DNA from: Bradyrhizobium sp. SZCCT0148 | GTDB lineage: Bacteria; Pseudomonadota; Alphaproteobacteria; Rhizobiales; Xanthobacteraceae | NCBI RefSeq assembly: GCF_018129985.1 | Contig: NZ_JAFCKT010000014.1 | Coordinates: forward strand, 62,001 to 126,000 | DNA length: 64,000 nt | Reading direction: 5' to 3' | In this document: piece by piece, positions 26,476 through 35,909 of the stretch | Layout of the letters: every line of letters begins with the position of its first letter | How positions within the stretch are numbered: the stretch's first letter is position 1 | Program-made: the position numbers and the translations under genes | The notes under the pieces: generated by a model | Told to the model about the DNA's origin: nothing | What the model saw: the letters and a program-made list of their open reading frames with translations, nothing else | Database searches by the model: none

Positions 26476-28293
26476 ATGACAACCAACGATTTTAATTCTC
26501 ACGGCCAGGCGCGACGTCTTAAGATCCTATTCTACGTAGATTCCAGCGCAATGCAGGCACACTGCTTAACCGCTGCCGAGCTGATGAGAGAGCAGCTTCC
26601 GGTAGATATTACATTCATGATCGTGGATGCAGGCAAGTATCTCGATGAAGCAATGAAAGAATACCAAATCTATGACCATTCAAGTCTATTCAGGGTCGGT
26701 CGTGCATTTGCTCGGGTCTGGCCAATGGAAAAACCAGGCGGAGGTTTCGCAAGCCGTCCACGCAACTTGCGGAGGAGCCTATCGCTGCAGTCGGCGCTCA
26801 GAAAAATGCGGATACACTTAGGAGGCTTTCAGGTCGTCCGGTTGCCGGGGCTGTTTTTATTCATGATAACTTTTCGAGCCCTCGTACTCGCCCAGAATGC
26901 GAAACGCCGACTGCACCAGCAATTCCACGGAAGGAAGGCATTCTGGAAGCCATCCGGAGATCCGCGCATTGCATCGTCCTATGTGGCGTGCCGTGGCCTG
27001 CTGCACTCAATGCTCGTGTTCCTTATTCTCTTTCTGCGCGGGGGGGTGGGATCTATTCAAAGAACGGTGCAACGCGCACAATCTGGGCTGCGAGATGTGT
27101 TGTCTGGACTGTTGCTGAAGACCAAAGTGGGGCAGTCGTTTCAGCAACTGATGCGTCTGCTTCTGGCTGCGAGAGGCGTAGAAAAGTTTCTCGAAGTCGT
27201 ACAGCCGGATTTGATCGTGCTGCCGGAGGATAATGTCGAAACGCTGTCAACGATCTTTGTAGCAAAAGGTCGACGACTAAATATTCCCAGTATGATCATT
27301 CCATTCACCATTCCGAACCCGCTCGAGCCAGCACGCTACTATCATGATAATCCCCTGTATCAAGCGCGTGGGCCAATTGCACGGCGGCTCGTCCGGCGGC
27401 ATCCCAAATGGCGATTCTATCACGAGGGCAGGGATTTACTTCGTCAACCCGCCATCAAGGCATCATGTCAGGAGTTTCTTGGATTGTCGTCTCCTGCTCC
27501 ATGGGTTTTGAATCGTGGTTATGCGGTCAGCATAGCTCTTGATAGCGAGGCGCAACGTGACCTTTATATAAAGCTGGGATTTCCCGTCGAACAGCTTAAA
27601 GTCATCGGTGACATGAACGGGGCGATGTTTCATCGCGTTCGAAGTCACAAGCAGCAGTTTGCTGAAGAAATTTGCTCAAGGTATGGATGGCCATCGGATC
27701 GGCCCCTGATTCTTTGCGGCTTTCCGCCCGATCAGTATCAAGGCACCGATACAAGTAGATTTGAATTTCCCGATTATGATGCACTCGTTGAGGCTTGGAT
27801 GACAAGCTTTGGACTTGTCGGTGATCGGGCCAACATTCTGGTCAGGCCGCATCCGCGTATTCCCTTGAAGCGTCTCTCGGCCTTGGAGGGTCCGAACGTC
27901 AGAGTATTGCTTCAACCCACAGCTGAATTGATTCCAATCTGCGACCTTTACGTCGCGTCGATATCTGCGACAATTCGGTGGGCCATCGCGTGTGGCGTTC
28001 CTGTTATAAATTACGACACATATCGCTATCGTTACGCCGATTACGACTCCGCTGCAGGGGTTCTTGGTGTAGAGGATGTAAGAGAATTTCGGTCTCTGCT
28101 GCAGCGTTTCATCGACGACGAGAAATTCGCGGCGGATCTGAAGGTGCGACAGCGTGGCGTCATGAACTACTGGGGGCAATTGGATGATGGGGCCGGGCGA
28201 CGGCTGTCAGCTTTGGTCTTAGCCGCGATTGCTGGTGCCGGCCGTATCAAACCCGATGAGGAAAGGCGATGGGACTTGAGATCCGTCGAGTAG
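26476..28293 (+). CDS. Glycosyltransferase-like surface-polysaccharide protein (GT-B-like, unassigned family)
   Basis: 605 residues from the ATG at 26476 (652 if the GTG at 26335 is used). The N-terminal domain begins ARRLKILFYVDSSAM, a Rossmann-like first strand. A middle hydrophobic/basic region follows, then a C-terminal domain with LILCGFPPDQYQG, ANILVRPHPRIPLKRLSA, LIPICDLYVASISATIRWAI and CGVPVINYDTYRY, the pattern of GT-B enzymes of surface-carbohydrate and CDP-glycerol-transferase-like families. It overlaps the acyltransferase gene by 25 nt and starts a three-gene operon. It carries a run of seven G's at 27040-27046. Low GC compared with the core locus suggests a separate origin. Confidence 0.6.
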   Translation: MTTNDFNSHGQARRLKILFYVDSSAMQAHCLTAAELMREQLPVDITFMIVDAGKYLDEAMKEYQIYDHSSLFRVGRAFARVWPMEKPGGGFASRPRNLRRSLSLQSALRKMRIHLGGFQVVRLPGLFLFMITFRALVLAQNAKRRLHQQFHGRKAFWKPSGDPRIASSYVACRGLLHSMLVFLILFLRGGVGSIQRTVQRAQSGLRDVLSGLLLKTKVGQSFQQLMRLLLAARGVEKFLEVVQPDLIVLPEDNVETLSTIFVAKGRRLNIPSMIIPFTIPNPLEPARYYHDNPLYQARGPIARRLVRRHPKWRFYHEGRDLLRQPAIKASCQEFLGLSSPAPWVLNRGYAVSIALDSEAQRDLYIKLGFPVEQLKVIGDMNGAMFHRVRSHKQQFAEEICSRYGWPSDRPLILCGFPPDQYQGTDTSRFEFPDYDALVEAWMTSFGLVGDRANILVRPHPRIPLKRLSALEGPNVRVLLQPTAELIPICDLYVASISATIRWAIACGVPVINYDTYRYRYADYDSAAGVLGVEDVREFRSLLQRFIDDEKFAADLKVRQRGVMNYWGQLDDGAGRRLSALVLAAIAGAGRIKPDEERRWDLRSVE

Positions 28294-28733
28294 AAATCCT
28301 GGATACGACGTTTGGCGCACGGGTCGTGGTGACTGAGCCTTGCAATCTTTATGGCTGCACGCTTGGTGACGACGTTTTCGTCGGCCCCTTCGTGGAAATT
28401 CAGAGGCAAGTGCTCATTGGCGCGCGATCGCGTATTCAGTCGCATTCGTTTATATGTGAACTCGTTACCATCGGCGAAGATTGTTTCATCGGCCATGGTG
28501 TTATGTTCATCAACGACGATTTCAGCAGCGGCGGACCAGCTCGAGGCGACAGGTCGCTCTGGAAGCAGACCAGCATCGGTAACAATGTCTCGATTGGTTC
28601 GAACGCCACCATCCTTCCGGTAAAGATTTGCGATGGCGCCGTGATCGGCGCAGGCGCAGTTGTTGCACGTGATATCACCGAACGGGGAATTTTTGCCGGA
28701 AATCCCGCTCGCAAAATCCGGAACATCTCGTGA
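28269..28733 (+). CDS. Left-handed beta-helix (hexapeptide) acyltransferase, WbpD/WlbB-like
   Basis: 154 residues built of hexapeptide repeats (for example LYGCTLGDDVFVGPFVEIQR, VTIGEDCFIGHGVMFINDD, SIGNNVSIGSNATILPVKIC), ending GNPARKIRNIS. It resembles the N-acetyltransferases that acylate the 3-amino group of UDP-3-amino sugars (WbpD, WlbB, FdtC). Its neighbour, overlapping by 4 nt, is a DegT-type aminotransferase, the usual partner supplying the amino group. A 3-oxo-forming Gfo/Idh dehydrogenase of the WbpB/WlbA type lies far away at 52700, so the set may be split across the locus (inference). Confidence 0.82.
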   Translation: MGLEIRRVEILDTTFGARVVVTEPCNLYGCTLGDDVFVGPFVEIQRQVLIGARSRIQSHSFICELVTIGEDCFIGHGVMFINDDFSSGGPARGDRSLWKQTSIGNNVSIGSNATILPVKICDGAVIGAGAVVARDITERGIFAGNPARKIRNIS

Positions 28734-29827
28734 TAAAGTTTCTCGATCTCCAGGCGCAATATCTGTCTATCAAAGGCGAGCTTGACGCTGCGGTTGCGGA
28801 CGTCATTCAAAATGCAGCTTTCGTCGGAGGCCCGTACGTCCGAGCATTCGAACAGGACTTCGCGAAATGGACTAAGGCGCCATATTGCATTGGCGTTGGC
28901 AACGGTACCGATGCACTGGAAATTGCAATCGAAGCCTTGGGTCTGCCAGCAGGTTCCGAAATCATTGTGCCGGGAAACAGCTTTATTGCAACCTCGGAGG
29001 CGGTTAGCCGCTGCGGTCACCGCGTGATCTTCGCCGACGTCGATCCGGATTGTTATACGCTCGATGCGGAAAGCGTCCTCGCGAAGCTGACGGCGCGAAC
29101 AGCCGCTATCATTCCGGTCCATTTGTACGGGCATCCCTGCGACATGGCTTCGCTAAAGCAGATCGCGCTGGAACGCGGGTTAAGGATTGTCGAAGATTGT
29201 GCACAGGCCCACGGAGCCGAATTCGACGGTCGCCGGGTCGGCACGATCGGCGACGTCGGGACTTTTAGCTTTTATCCTGGAAAGAATCTCGGGGCCTACG
29301 GAGATGCCGGGGCGATTGTAACAAACGACGAGGTGCTGGCGCGGAAGATGCGGATGATTGCCAATCATGGGCGGATCGCGAAGTATGACCATCAGTTCGA
29401 AGGTCGCAGTTCGCGTCTCGACGGGCTCCAAGCCGCAATCTTGAATGTCAAGCTGCGACATCTCAATCGCTGGACGGAGCATCGGATCGCGATTGCAGAT
29501 CGTTATCTCGACCGTCTGCGTGACATTTCCGGACTCACACTCCCCGTACGCAAGATCTGGGCGAGGCAAGTTTATCATCTATTCGTTGTGCGAACGGAAC
29601 AACGCGATGGGCTGGCGGCGCATTTGCAAGCGATGGGAGTCCAGACCGGAATTCATTATCCGATTGCATTGCCAAAGCTTCAGGCTTACGCAACATCCGG
29701 CCAGGCAGACGAGGATATGTTTGTCAACCGCAGCGACGCGCAATTGCTAAGCCTTCCGATCGGAGAGCACATGACAATGGACGACGTTGATATTGTCGTG
29801 GCGGCCGTACGCAATTTTTTCAAGTAA
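28730..29827 (+). CDS. DegT/DnrJ/EryC1-family sugar aminotransferase, WbpE/FdtB-like
   Basis: 365 residues, starting at a GTG that overlaps the acyltransferase stop (GTGA). The PLP-binding features are GNGTDALEIAIEALG (57-71), VEDCAQAHGA (154-163) and the Schiff-base lysine K185 in FYPGKNLGAYGDAG. The short N-terminus IKFLDLQAQYLSIKGELDAA and GGPYVRAFEQDFA resemble the WbpE/FdtB/QdtB type that aminates a 3-keto-nucleotide sugar, as opposed to the 4-aminotransferases. Cytoplasmic; probably works with the preceding acetyltransferase. This gene ends the operon, with about 280 nt before the convergent O-acyltransferase. Confidence 0.9.
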   Translation: MIKFLDLQAQYLSIKGELDAAVADVIQNAAFVGGPYVRAFEQDFAKWTKAPYCIGVGNGTDALEIAIEALGLPAGSEIIVPGNSFIATSEAVSRCGHRVIFADVDPDCYTLDAESVLAKLTARTAAIIPVHLYGHPCDMASLKQIALERGLRIVEDCAQAHGAEFDGRRVGTIGDVGTFSFYPGKNLGAYGDAGAIVTNDEVLARKMRMIANHGRIAKYDHQFEGRSSRLDGLQAAILNVKLRHLNRWTEHRIAIADRYLDRLRDISGLTLPVRKIWARQVYHLFVVRTEQRDGLAAHLQAMGVQTGIHYPIALPKLQAYATSGQADEDMFVNRSDAQLLSLPIGEHMTMDDVDIVVAAVRNFFK

Positions 29828-30106
29828 GAGATTGAATCCGGCAGGTCCTTGCTAAGACTGCCGCTCATAGGTTAAGCGAGAAAAAGGGCATGTTGGCCAA
29901 TCGTGCATTCGAAAAAGATCAGCAGCGAGTTTTGTGTCGAACAAAAGTCAATCCTGGTTCGCAGGACTGGCGTCTGCACCAATCCGACAGCAGGACAATC
30001 GGTAGGTCTATCCGCTGGCTCTTCGTTTTAGGCCGACGCCTCGGGGGCGGCGATGCCTTCGTTACACGGATATCCTCGCCCAAAGCTTCAGTGGTTAGGG
30101 TTAGCT

Positions 30107-32107
30107 CTATTGCGGGAAGACAATTTTCTTGGCGCTGGAAATTAGCTTGTCGGCTCCTTGTAGACTAAGATGGTCAGTATCGGTGTAGTAGACCACGTCG
30201 CCTTCGTGAGTGACACACCTGTCTCCATGGCAAAAAACAAGGTGGGGATAGATGGGGATGAACATGCGATCTGGACTAAGTTCTTTTGCCAAATCAAGGA
30301 CAAGTCTGTGTCGTTCCAAGTATACTGATAGAGAAGTCGTTAAGGGGGCTCCTCCTCGCGCAACAAGCTTGGCGAGCGTCTTGGGTACGTGCCATCCGAC
30401 TTCAGGAACGGGCAAAATATAGTATATCGTAATTCCGTTGGCTAAGAGCTGCCGAATTGTTCGCCTCAATTGCGCAACGACTTCTTGAATTCGTTCATCA
30501 TTACTTCCAGTGAAGCCCAATGGAGCAACTGGGAAAGGATCGCCCGGTTCGACGCCGCCTTCCAGGTTGTTGAACCGCGTCCCGAGGATGTAGGCCGTGC
30601 TCCGGTCGTTTATAATGACACGAGAGATCTTCTGTTTCCGTATGGCAGCGAGTGCTTCCTCGACAAACTGGCTGCAACTGGAATTGCCGTTTTGCTCTGC
30701 GACGTTTTTGATGAACGGGCATCCGGCGTTTGTGTACATCAGTGCGGACGCTGATTGTTGCCTAAGCAAGCGATCAAGCGGAATTGTTAGTGTCTCGGCG
30801 TGGCTATCGCCAAGAATCGCAAATGAAGGCGATACGTTTGAATCTCCGATTTTGCAGGCGTCTGCGACGCTCCGCCTCGTACAGGTGCGACCATTGATCG
30901 ACATGAGACCCCGCTCCGGGCGCAGCTCCAGCAAGGCGAGCTGTTCTGCGTCGAACCGGCCAGGCAGCCCGTCTTTGTAAACGACCACTCCGGCGACACA
31001 CGTGAGCGCCAATCCCGCAATTGTTGCGACAGAGGCAAATCTTTTTGACGAAACGGAGCCGGTTCTCCAAGGTTGCTCAACATATCGCCAACTGAGAGCT
31101 GCTGCTAGGATCGCCAACATCGAGAGCAGAAGAAACGTGCCTTCGCCAGGATTGTTGAGTGAATAATTTCTCGCAAAGGCAAAAAGTGGTTGGTGCAGCA
31201 AATATAGCGAATATGAAATCGCACCGACGCCGGTCAAAGCTCTATGACCGAGTATGTAAGACACCGGTCCGTCACGACCGGAGATGATAAGCACTGCTCC
31301 CACAACAGCAACGATAGATCCAGTGTTGAGACTCCACCCGAGGAAGAAGCACGTAAATATCGCAAGCATTCCGAAGAGGGGCGCAACAGCTCTAAGTCTG
31401 CTACGTGGTCGGCCGAACTTCGACTCGAGGTATGCGAGAATTGCGCCGACAAGCAGTTCCCATGCTCTGTATGGAAACAGGTAAAATGCGGCTGCCGGAT
31501 CGACGCCTTTGGCTCGTATAGCGAGGAAGAGTGAAGCAGCGGCTGCTACCCCCAAGAGCCATGGGATAGCTCTCCGAGAGTATCGCCATGTGACCGCTAA
31601 GCTAAGTGGGAAGATGAGATAAAACTGTTCTTCTACCGATAGCGACCACAGATGGAGAAGGGGTGTCAAGTCGCCCGGCTCCGCAAAGTAGTCGGTTCTA
31701 CGATAAAAGAAGATGTTGGCAACAAAGAAAACACATGCCCGTAAGCTTTCCGCAAAGTCTATCAAGGCTTGAGGGGGGAGCAGGGCTACGGCGAAGACAA
31801 GGCTTCCGGCTAGCGTTCCAAACAACGCAGGCAAAATTCTTTTCGCTCGCCTTAGCCAGAAGTCAAGAAGCGAGAAAGTGCCCTTTTCCAATTCAGCGAA
31901 GACGAACCTGCCAATTAGATATCCCGATATAACAAAAAAGATATCCACCCCAAGGTAGCCGTTTCGTACTGCTGGCGCGCCGAAGAGGCTAAAATGGCCG
32001 TGATGAATGATCACTGCGAGGACAGCGATGGCGCGCAATCCGTCAATTTCAGGCCTGTAACGAGCTTCACTGAAAGGAAGCCCGGCTTTCTTTGCAATAC
32101 CGGTCAT
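30107..32107 (-). CDS. OafA-type membrane O-acyltransferase with C-terminal SGNH domain
   Basis: 666 residues. An acyltransferase-3 membrane domain occupies about residues 15-375 (EIDGLRAIAVLAVIIHHGHF with the conserved His, FFVISGYLIG, LWSLSVEEQFYLIFPL and ten or so helices). It is followed by a periplasmic SGNH domain with the nucleophile in GDSHAE (about 433) and the catalytic pair in DTDHLS (about 641). The family O-acetylates LPS O-antigen or other surface polysaccharide. All catalytic residues I can place are present. It is convergent with the aminotransferase and divergent from the ABC exporter. A plausible acceptor is the nonulosonic or amino-sugar polymer made by this locus (inference). 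Confidence 0.93.
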   Translation of the reverse strand: MTGIAKKAGLPFSEARYRPEIDGLRAIAVLAVIIHHGHFSLFGAPAVRNGYLGVDIFFVISGYLIGRFVFAELEKGTFSLLDFWLRRAKRILPALFGTLAGSLVFAVALLPPQALIDFAESLRACVFFVANIFFYRRTDYFAEPGDLTPLLHLWSLSVEEQFYLIFPLSLAVTWRYSRRAIPWLLGVAAAASLFLAIRAKGVDPAAAFYLFPYRAWELLVGAILAYLESKFGRPRSRLRAVAPLFGMLAIFTCFFLGWSLNTGSIVAVVGAVLIISGRDGPVSYILGHRALTGVGAISYSLYLLHQPLFAFARNYSLNNPGEGTFLLLSMLAILAAALSWRYVEQPWRTGSVSSKRFASVATIAGLALTCVAGVVVYKDGLPGRFDAEQLALLELRPERGLMSINGRTCTRRSVADACKIGDSNVSPSFAILGDSHAETLTIPLDRLLRQQSASALMYTNAGCPFIKNVAEQNGNSSCSQFVEEALAAIRKQKISRVIINDRSTAYILGTRFNNLEGGVEPGDPFPVAPLGFTGSNDERIQEVVAQLRRTIRQLLANGITIYYILPVPEVGWHVPKTLAKLVARGGAPLTTSLSVYLERHRLVLDLAKELSPDRMFIPIYPHLVFCHGDRCVTHEGDVVYYTDTDHLSLQGADKLISSAKKIVFPQ

Positions 32108-32268
32108 ATTGTTTGCTGAGAGTGGGCTTGGGCACCTTAACCTAACGTGCCACGAAGATTGCTTCGTCTACGGACTCGCCACTTGCCGTCACTCTAGGTC
32201 CACCTGATCGTGCGCTAGATGGTAGTTGACGCATTGGCAGGCGTCAGTCAATTGTTCCTTTCGCTTCA

Positions 32269-34161
32269 ATGGAACGGGGCATTCATGGATTTGGGGGGAT
32301 TCGATGGAGTGGCAGTTTGAGAGCTAGAATAGCTTCACGAGTTCGGAAGTACGGCGAAGTCTTTTCGCTTATTCGGCGCCATGCTGCTGGGCATTTTGGC
32401 TTATTGTCACTATTCGTATTGCTCGCTGTGTTTGGAACGTTGACCGAGAGCGTTGGCGTTTTTTTGCTTATACCACTGCTTCAAACGATGGGAAAAGAGA
32501 ACGTTTTTGCTAACGTTCCCCTCCTGGGATGGCTTTCTCGCATCTTTGATGTCTTGCCCGTCGACAAGCGGCTGCTATGGGCTGGCGGGCTGATGCTAAT
32601 AATCGTGCTCTTGCGAGGCGTGGTGCAATTCGCGCAAGAGTTTGTTGGATACGTAATCCCGCATCGTGTCGACTTCGCGCTCCGCCTTCGCGCTTACTCA
32701 ATCTTCGTCAGAACGAGCATGAAGTTCGCCGACGAGGTGGGTGCCGGCGAGGTTTCGAACCTAACCACCAATCAACCTGCACGAATTGGGATCGCTCTAC
32801 GTTTTGTTGCGACCTTGGTTGCCAACATTGCGGTATTGTTGAGCTATATCTTGGTTCTGACCCTAGTGTCTCCCATTCTTTTGGTCACCGCTGTCGTCTA
32901 CGTCGCGTTGGCATCGCTGCTTTTCAGGGGGCTGACAACTAACTTAGTTCATAGTGTCGGTCGCGACGTGTCCGAGGCCAACGCTCGCTTTGGTCAGATT
33001 TTGTATGAAACAATAAACGGAGGAAAATTGATCCGCCTCGCGGGCGCTACTCCCGAAGTGTTGCGTGGATTGGAAAAGTCACTACTTCAGCTTGAGCGTG
33101 CGCGCGACAAAGTTGTCGCGGTGGAAAACATGACCATTCCGTTTTTCAGCACGGTGGGTGGCCTCCTCATCTGTGCAATCGTGATGTTGATAGGTACGCT
33201 GAGAGCAGAGAGCGCCGCCCAAGAAATTGGAGTGGTCGTCATCTTCTTCGTCTTGCTGCTGCGCATCCTTTCGCCTCTCAGCATAATAAACATCTCACGC
33301 AACAACATTATTATCCATTTGGATGCGTTTCGGAATTTCGACGCTTTTCTTGCGAGGGCCGAGCAGGAGCGCGAAATTGATGGGCATGCTCAGATCGAGA
33401 ACTTCGCGAAGGAGATACGCTTCGATCGCGTTAGCTTCGCATATGGAAAGGGGCAACAGGGCAATGCTCTTGAGCAGGTGAGCTTCGTCGTACCCAAGGG
33501 GCAGCTGGTCGCTATCGTCGGGCCGTCCGGAGCTGGGAAAACGACAATCGTAAACTTACTGACCCGACTCTATCGGCCTGATTCAGGCAGTGTGAAGATC
33601 GATGGAACCGATCTAAACAGTCTGGCCATCGAATCGTGGCGGCGCCTACTAGGCGTTGTCACTCAGGAAACGTTGGTGACCAGCGATACAATCAAAGCCA
33701 ATCTTTGTTTTGGACTTCGGGGAGAGGTTTCAGACCAGGAGTTACAAGCTGCCGCACGACTGGCGGCTATCGACGACTGGATTGACAGCTTGCCAGAGGG
33801 TTACAACACCCGCATGGGCGATAGAGGGACTCGTCTTTCCGGAGGGCAGCGGCAGCGTGTTGCCTTGGCTCGGGCGTTTCTTCGGGCCCCTGAGGTCCTG
33901 CTATTAGATGAAGCCACAAGCGCGTTGGATACGCTGACCGAACAGGCAATTCAAAAACAACTACAAAATCTATCGAAGGAGCGTAAAACCATTATCGTTA
34001 TTGCCCATCGTCTTTCGACTGTGAAACGGGCGGATACTATCGTGGTCCTAGAGAATGGACGTGTTGCCGAAACGGGGAATCACCACGCTCTTCTGGAGCT
34101 AAAAGGCCTTTACTCGAAGATGATAGAGTCCCAGTCCTTTGAACATGACCAAGCAGAGTAG
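32269..34161 (+). CDS. MsbA/PglK-like ABC exporter (fused membrane and ATPase domains)
   Basis: 630 residues: about six transmembrane helices (40-345), then an ABC ATPase domain with Walker A GPSGAGKTT (about 418), signature LSGGQRQRVALARAF (about 522), Walker B VLLLDEATSALD (about 543) and the H-loop VIAHRLSTVKRAD. Fused half-transporters of this class flip lipids or lipid-linked oligosaccharides (MsbA, PglK, WlaB) or export other substrates. The position within a glycan locus containing PglF/PglE/PglD-like enzymes makes a lipid-linked oligosaccharide flippase plausible but unproven. It is divergent from the O-acyltransferase. The first about 15 residues are of uncertain start. Confidence 0.9.
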   Translation: MERGIHGFGGIRWSGSLRARIASRVRKYGEVFSLIRRHAAGHFGLLSLFVLLAVFGTLTESVGVFLLIPLLQTMGKENVFANVPLLGWLSRIFDVLPVDKRLLWAGGLMLIIVLLRGVVQFAQEFVGYVIPHRVDFALRLRAYSIFVRTSMKFADEVGAGEVSNLTTNQPARIGIALRFVATLVANIAVLLSYILVLTLVSPILLVTAVVYVALASLLFRGLTTNLVHSVGRDVSEANARFGQILYETINGGKLIRLAGATPEVLRGLEKSLLQLERARDKVVAVENMTIPFFSTVGGLLICAIVMLIGTLRAESAAQEIGVVVIFFVLLLRILSPLSIINISRNNIIIHLDAFRNFDAFLARAEQEREIDGHAQIENFAKEIRFDRVSFAYGKGQQGNALEQVSFVVPKGQLVAIVGPSGAGKTTIVNLLTRLYRPDSGSVKIDGTDLNSLAIESWRRLLGVVTQETLVTSDTIKANLCFGLRGEVSDQELQAAARLAAIDDWIDSLPEGYNTRMGDRGTRLSGGQRQRVALARAFLRAPEVLLLDEATSALDTLTEQAIQKQLQNLSKERKTIIVIAHRLSTVKRADTIVVLENGRVAETGNHHALLELKGLYSKMIESQSFEHDQAE

Positions 34162-34884
34162 CCAGCTGGCCAAGCGACGATCGATAAAAGCAGGTTTATT
34201 ATTTGTCGTCTGATGTACCAAGCCGCGTTAGCTTAATGCCAATCGCGATCGAACGGGCGACGGTCGTTTGTCCAGCAGGGCACTCTTATTTGGCGCTGCC
34301 ACGCTAGTTGCATCATCGTGGAAGTGTTAGGTGCAAGAAAGCGAGGCGCTTACTACTGTTTCCTGCCGCAGCTCTACTCGCAACTCTTGAATTTACTCGT
34401 TCCGGGGCGTTGATTGTCTGATTGTACTACGCTAAACCGCGCTCGTCGCTTAGACCCTCGAACTGACATGTCTGCGGTTGTCACAAGATCGCACTAAACA
34501 TGGGATGGGCGCGACGGAGTTGTAAACCTTCGAGTTTGATGAGAGCGATGCGGAGGCGCTACTCTGCATTAGCCTCAGTTTTTCGTTGCATTTTGAAGGG
34601 CCGATATTAAGCAGGCACTGTCTTGGACGGCAGTCTGCTAGCTTAGCATCATGGCGCGTCGGCTTCGTAGGCCCCCCGCGGCTAGCGCTCTCCAGGGACC
34701 GTAAGGGGCTGTGCGACCCGGTGGAATTTCTTTTGTTCCCGCTGAGCCAGCGATATTGCAATGAAACACGTCAGACGGCAAACATCAAACGCACGGCATA
34801 ACGAGGCGCGTAATAGGGAAATTTCTGTTACTCTCGTTTTGCTGCGTCCCGCACTGAAGTGCGTGTCCTGATCAGGAGAATTAG
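34162..34884. other. Long intergenic region before the glycan operon
   Basis: About 720 bases with no convincing gene. A frame at 34450-34761 (minus) lacks RBS and motifs. The end of this stretch must hold the promoter and leader of the operon starting at 34885, which has a clear AGGAG. GC is low up to the operon start and rises immediately inside it, so this may mark a junction between differently acquired blocks. Confidence 0.5.
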
Positions 34885-35898
34885 ATGAAACTATGTGTGA
34901 TTGGCGCAGGGCGCATGGGCCGCCGGCACATATTTGCAGCTCGTAAGGTTGGCTTCAGTCTGGCCGGGATTTTCGACAGTTCACCCGAGGCACTTTTAGC
35001 GACCATAAACGAGTGTAACGTTGAAGAGTCTTTGGTTTTTGCAGATGTGCAGATGATGCTCGATACCGTGGCCCCCGACGCGGTTGTGGTGTCAACGACT
35101 GCGCCGAGCCATTGCGATTATGTCTTGGCGTCAGTAGCGGCAGGGGTACAATACATCCTTTGCGAGAAGCCGATGGCGTCCTCGTTGGAAGAGTGCGACC
35201 GCATGATCGCGGCGTGCCGCGGGGCTGGGGCAAAGCTGGCGATCAACCACCAGATGCGGTTCATGGAGCAATACATCGATATCAAGGCGCTGACGGAGAC
35301 GCCGGAATTCGGCGGATTGCGGTCCATGGTCGTCACCGCGAGCAATTTCGGTCTCGCTATGAACGGTTGTCATTACTTCGAGGCCTTTCGCTACCTGACC
35401 AACGAAGAGGTGACGGAAATATCTTGCTGGTTTGACCCGAACGCGGTCCCCAATCCCAGAGGACCGCAGTATGTCGACCGCTCCGGGCAATTGCGCGGCA
35501 TTACGGCGTCTGGGGGACGGCTGATCATCGAGCTTGGGGCCGACCTCGGGCACGGCATCGAGGTTATTTACGGATGCCGAAATGGGCAAATCCTGGTTGA
35601 CGAGCTGGCTGGATTCGTTCGCGGCATCCATCGGTTGCCCGAATACCGCGACCTTCCGACCACCAGGTACGGAATGCCAGCAAAGGAATTTCAACGCAAG
35701 ATCGCCCAGGCGGACGTGACCAAGCCGACGGAAGACCTTTGGCGCGCGATGCTTTCGGGTGACCTATACCCCACCGGCGAGAACGGGCGGCATGCCATTG
35801 CTGTGCTGGTGGCCGCAAACCTTTCGGGTGAAAGCGGCGGCCGCACGGTTGTTCTCGGAAACGGATTGCCGATCGAACGCAAATTCATGTGGGCCTGA
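34885..35898 (+). CDS. Gfo/Idh/MocA-family oxidoreductase
   Basis: 337 residues. The Rossmann motif GAGRMGRRH (7-15) begins the protein and the family signature CEKPMASSLEECD lies about residues 94-106, with the expected catalytic-type lysine in EKP. The C-terminal domain is the alpha/beta dimerisation type. Such enzymes oxidise or reduce a hydroxyl of a sugar or nucleotide sugar with NAD(P). An AGGAG RBS supports the ATG. It is the first gene of a co-directional run reaching at least 40927. The second Gfo/Idh gene starts 11 nt after its stop, so the two may form a pair acting on the same sugar; the actual reaction is unknown. Confidence 0.9.
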   Translation: MKLCVIGAGRMGRRHIFAARKVGFSLAGIFDSSPEALLATINECNVEESLVFADVQMMLDTVAPDAVVVSTTAPSHCDYVLASVAAGVQYILCEKPMASSLEECDRMIAACRGAGAKLAINHQMRFMEQYIDIKALTETPEFGGLRSMVVTASNFGLAMNGCHYFEAFRYLTNEEVTEISCWFDPNAVPNPRGPQYVDRSGQLRGITASGGRLIIELGADLGHGIEVIYGCRNGQILVDELAGFVRGIHRLPEYRDLPTTRYGMPAKEFQRKIAQADVTKPTEDLWRAMLSGDLYPTGENGRHAIAVLVAANLSGESGGRTVVLGNGLPIERKFMWA

Positions 35899-35909
35899 GG
35901 AGACTGGAT

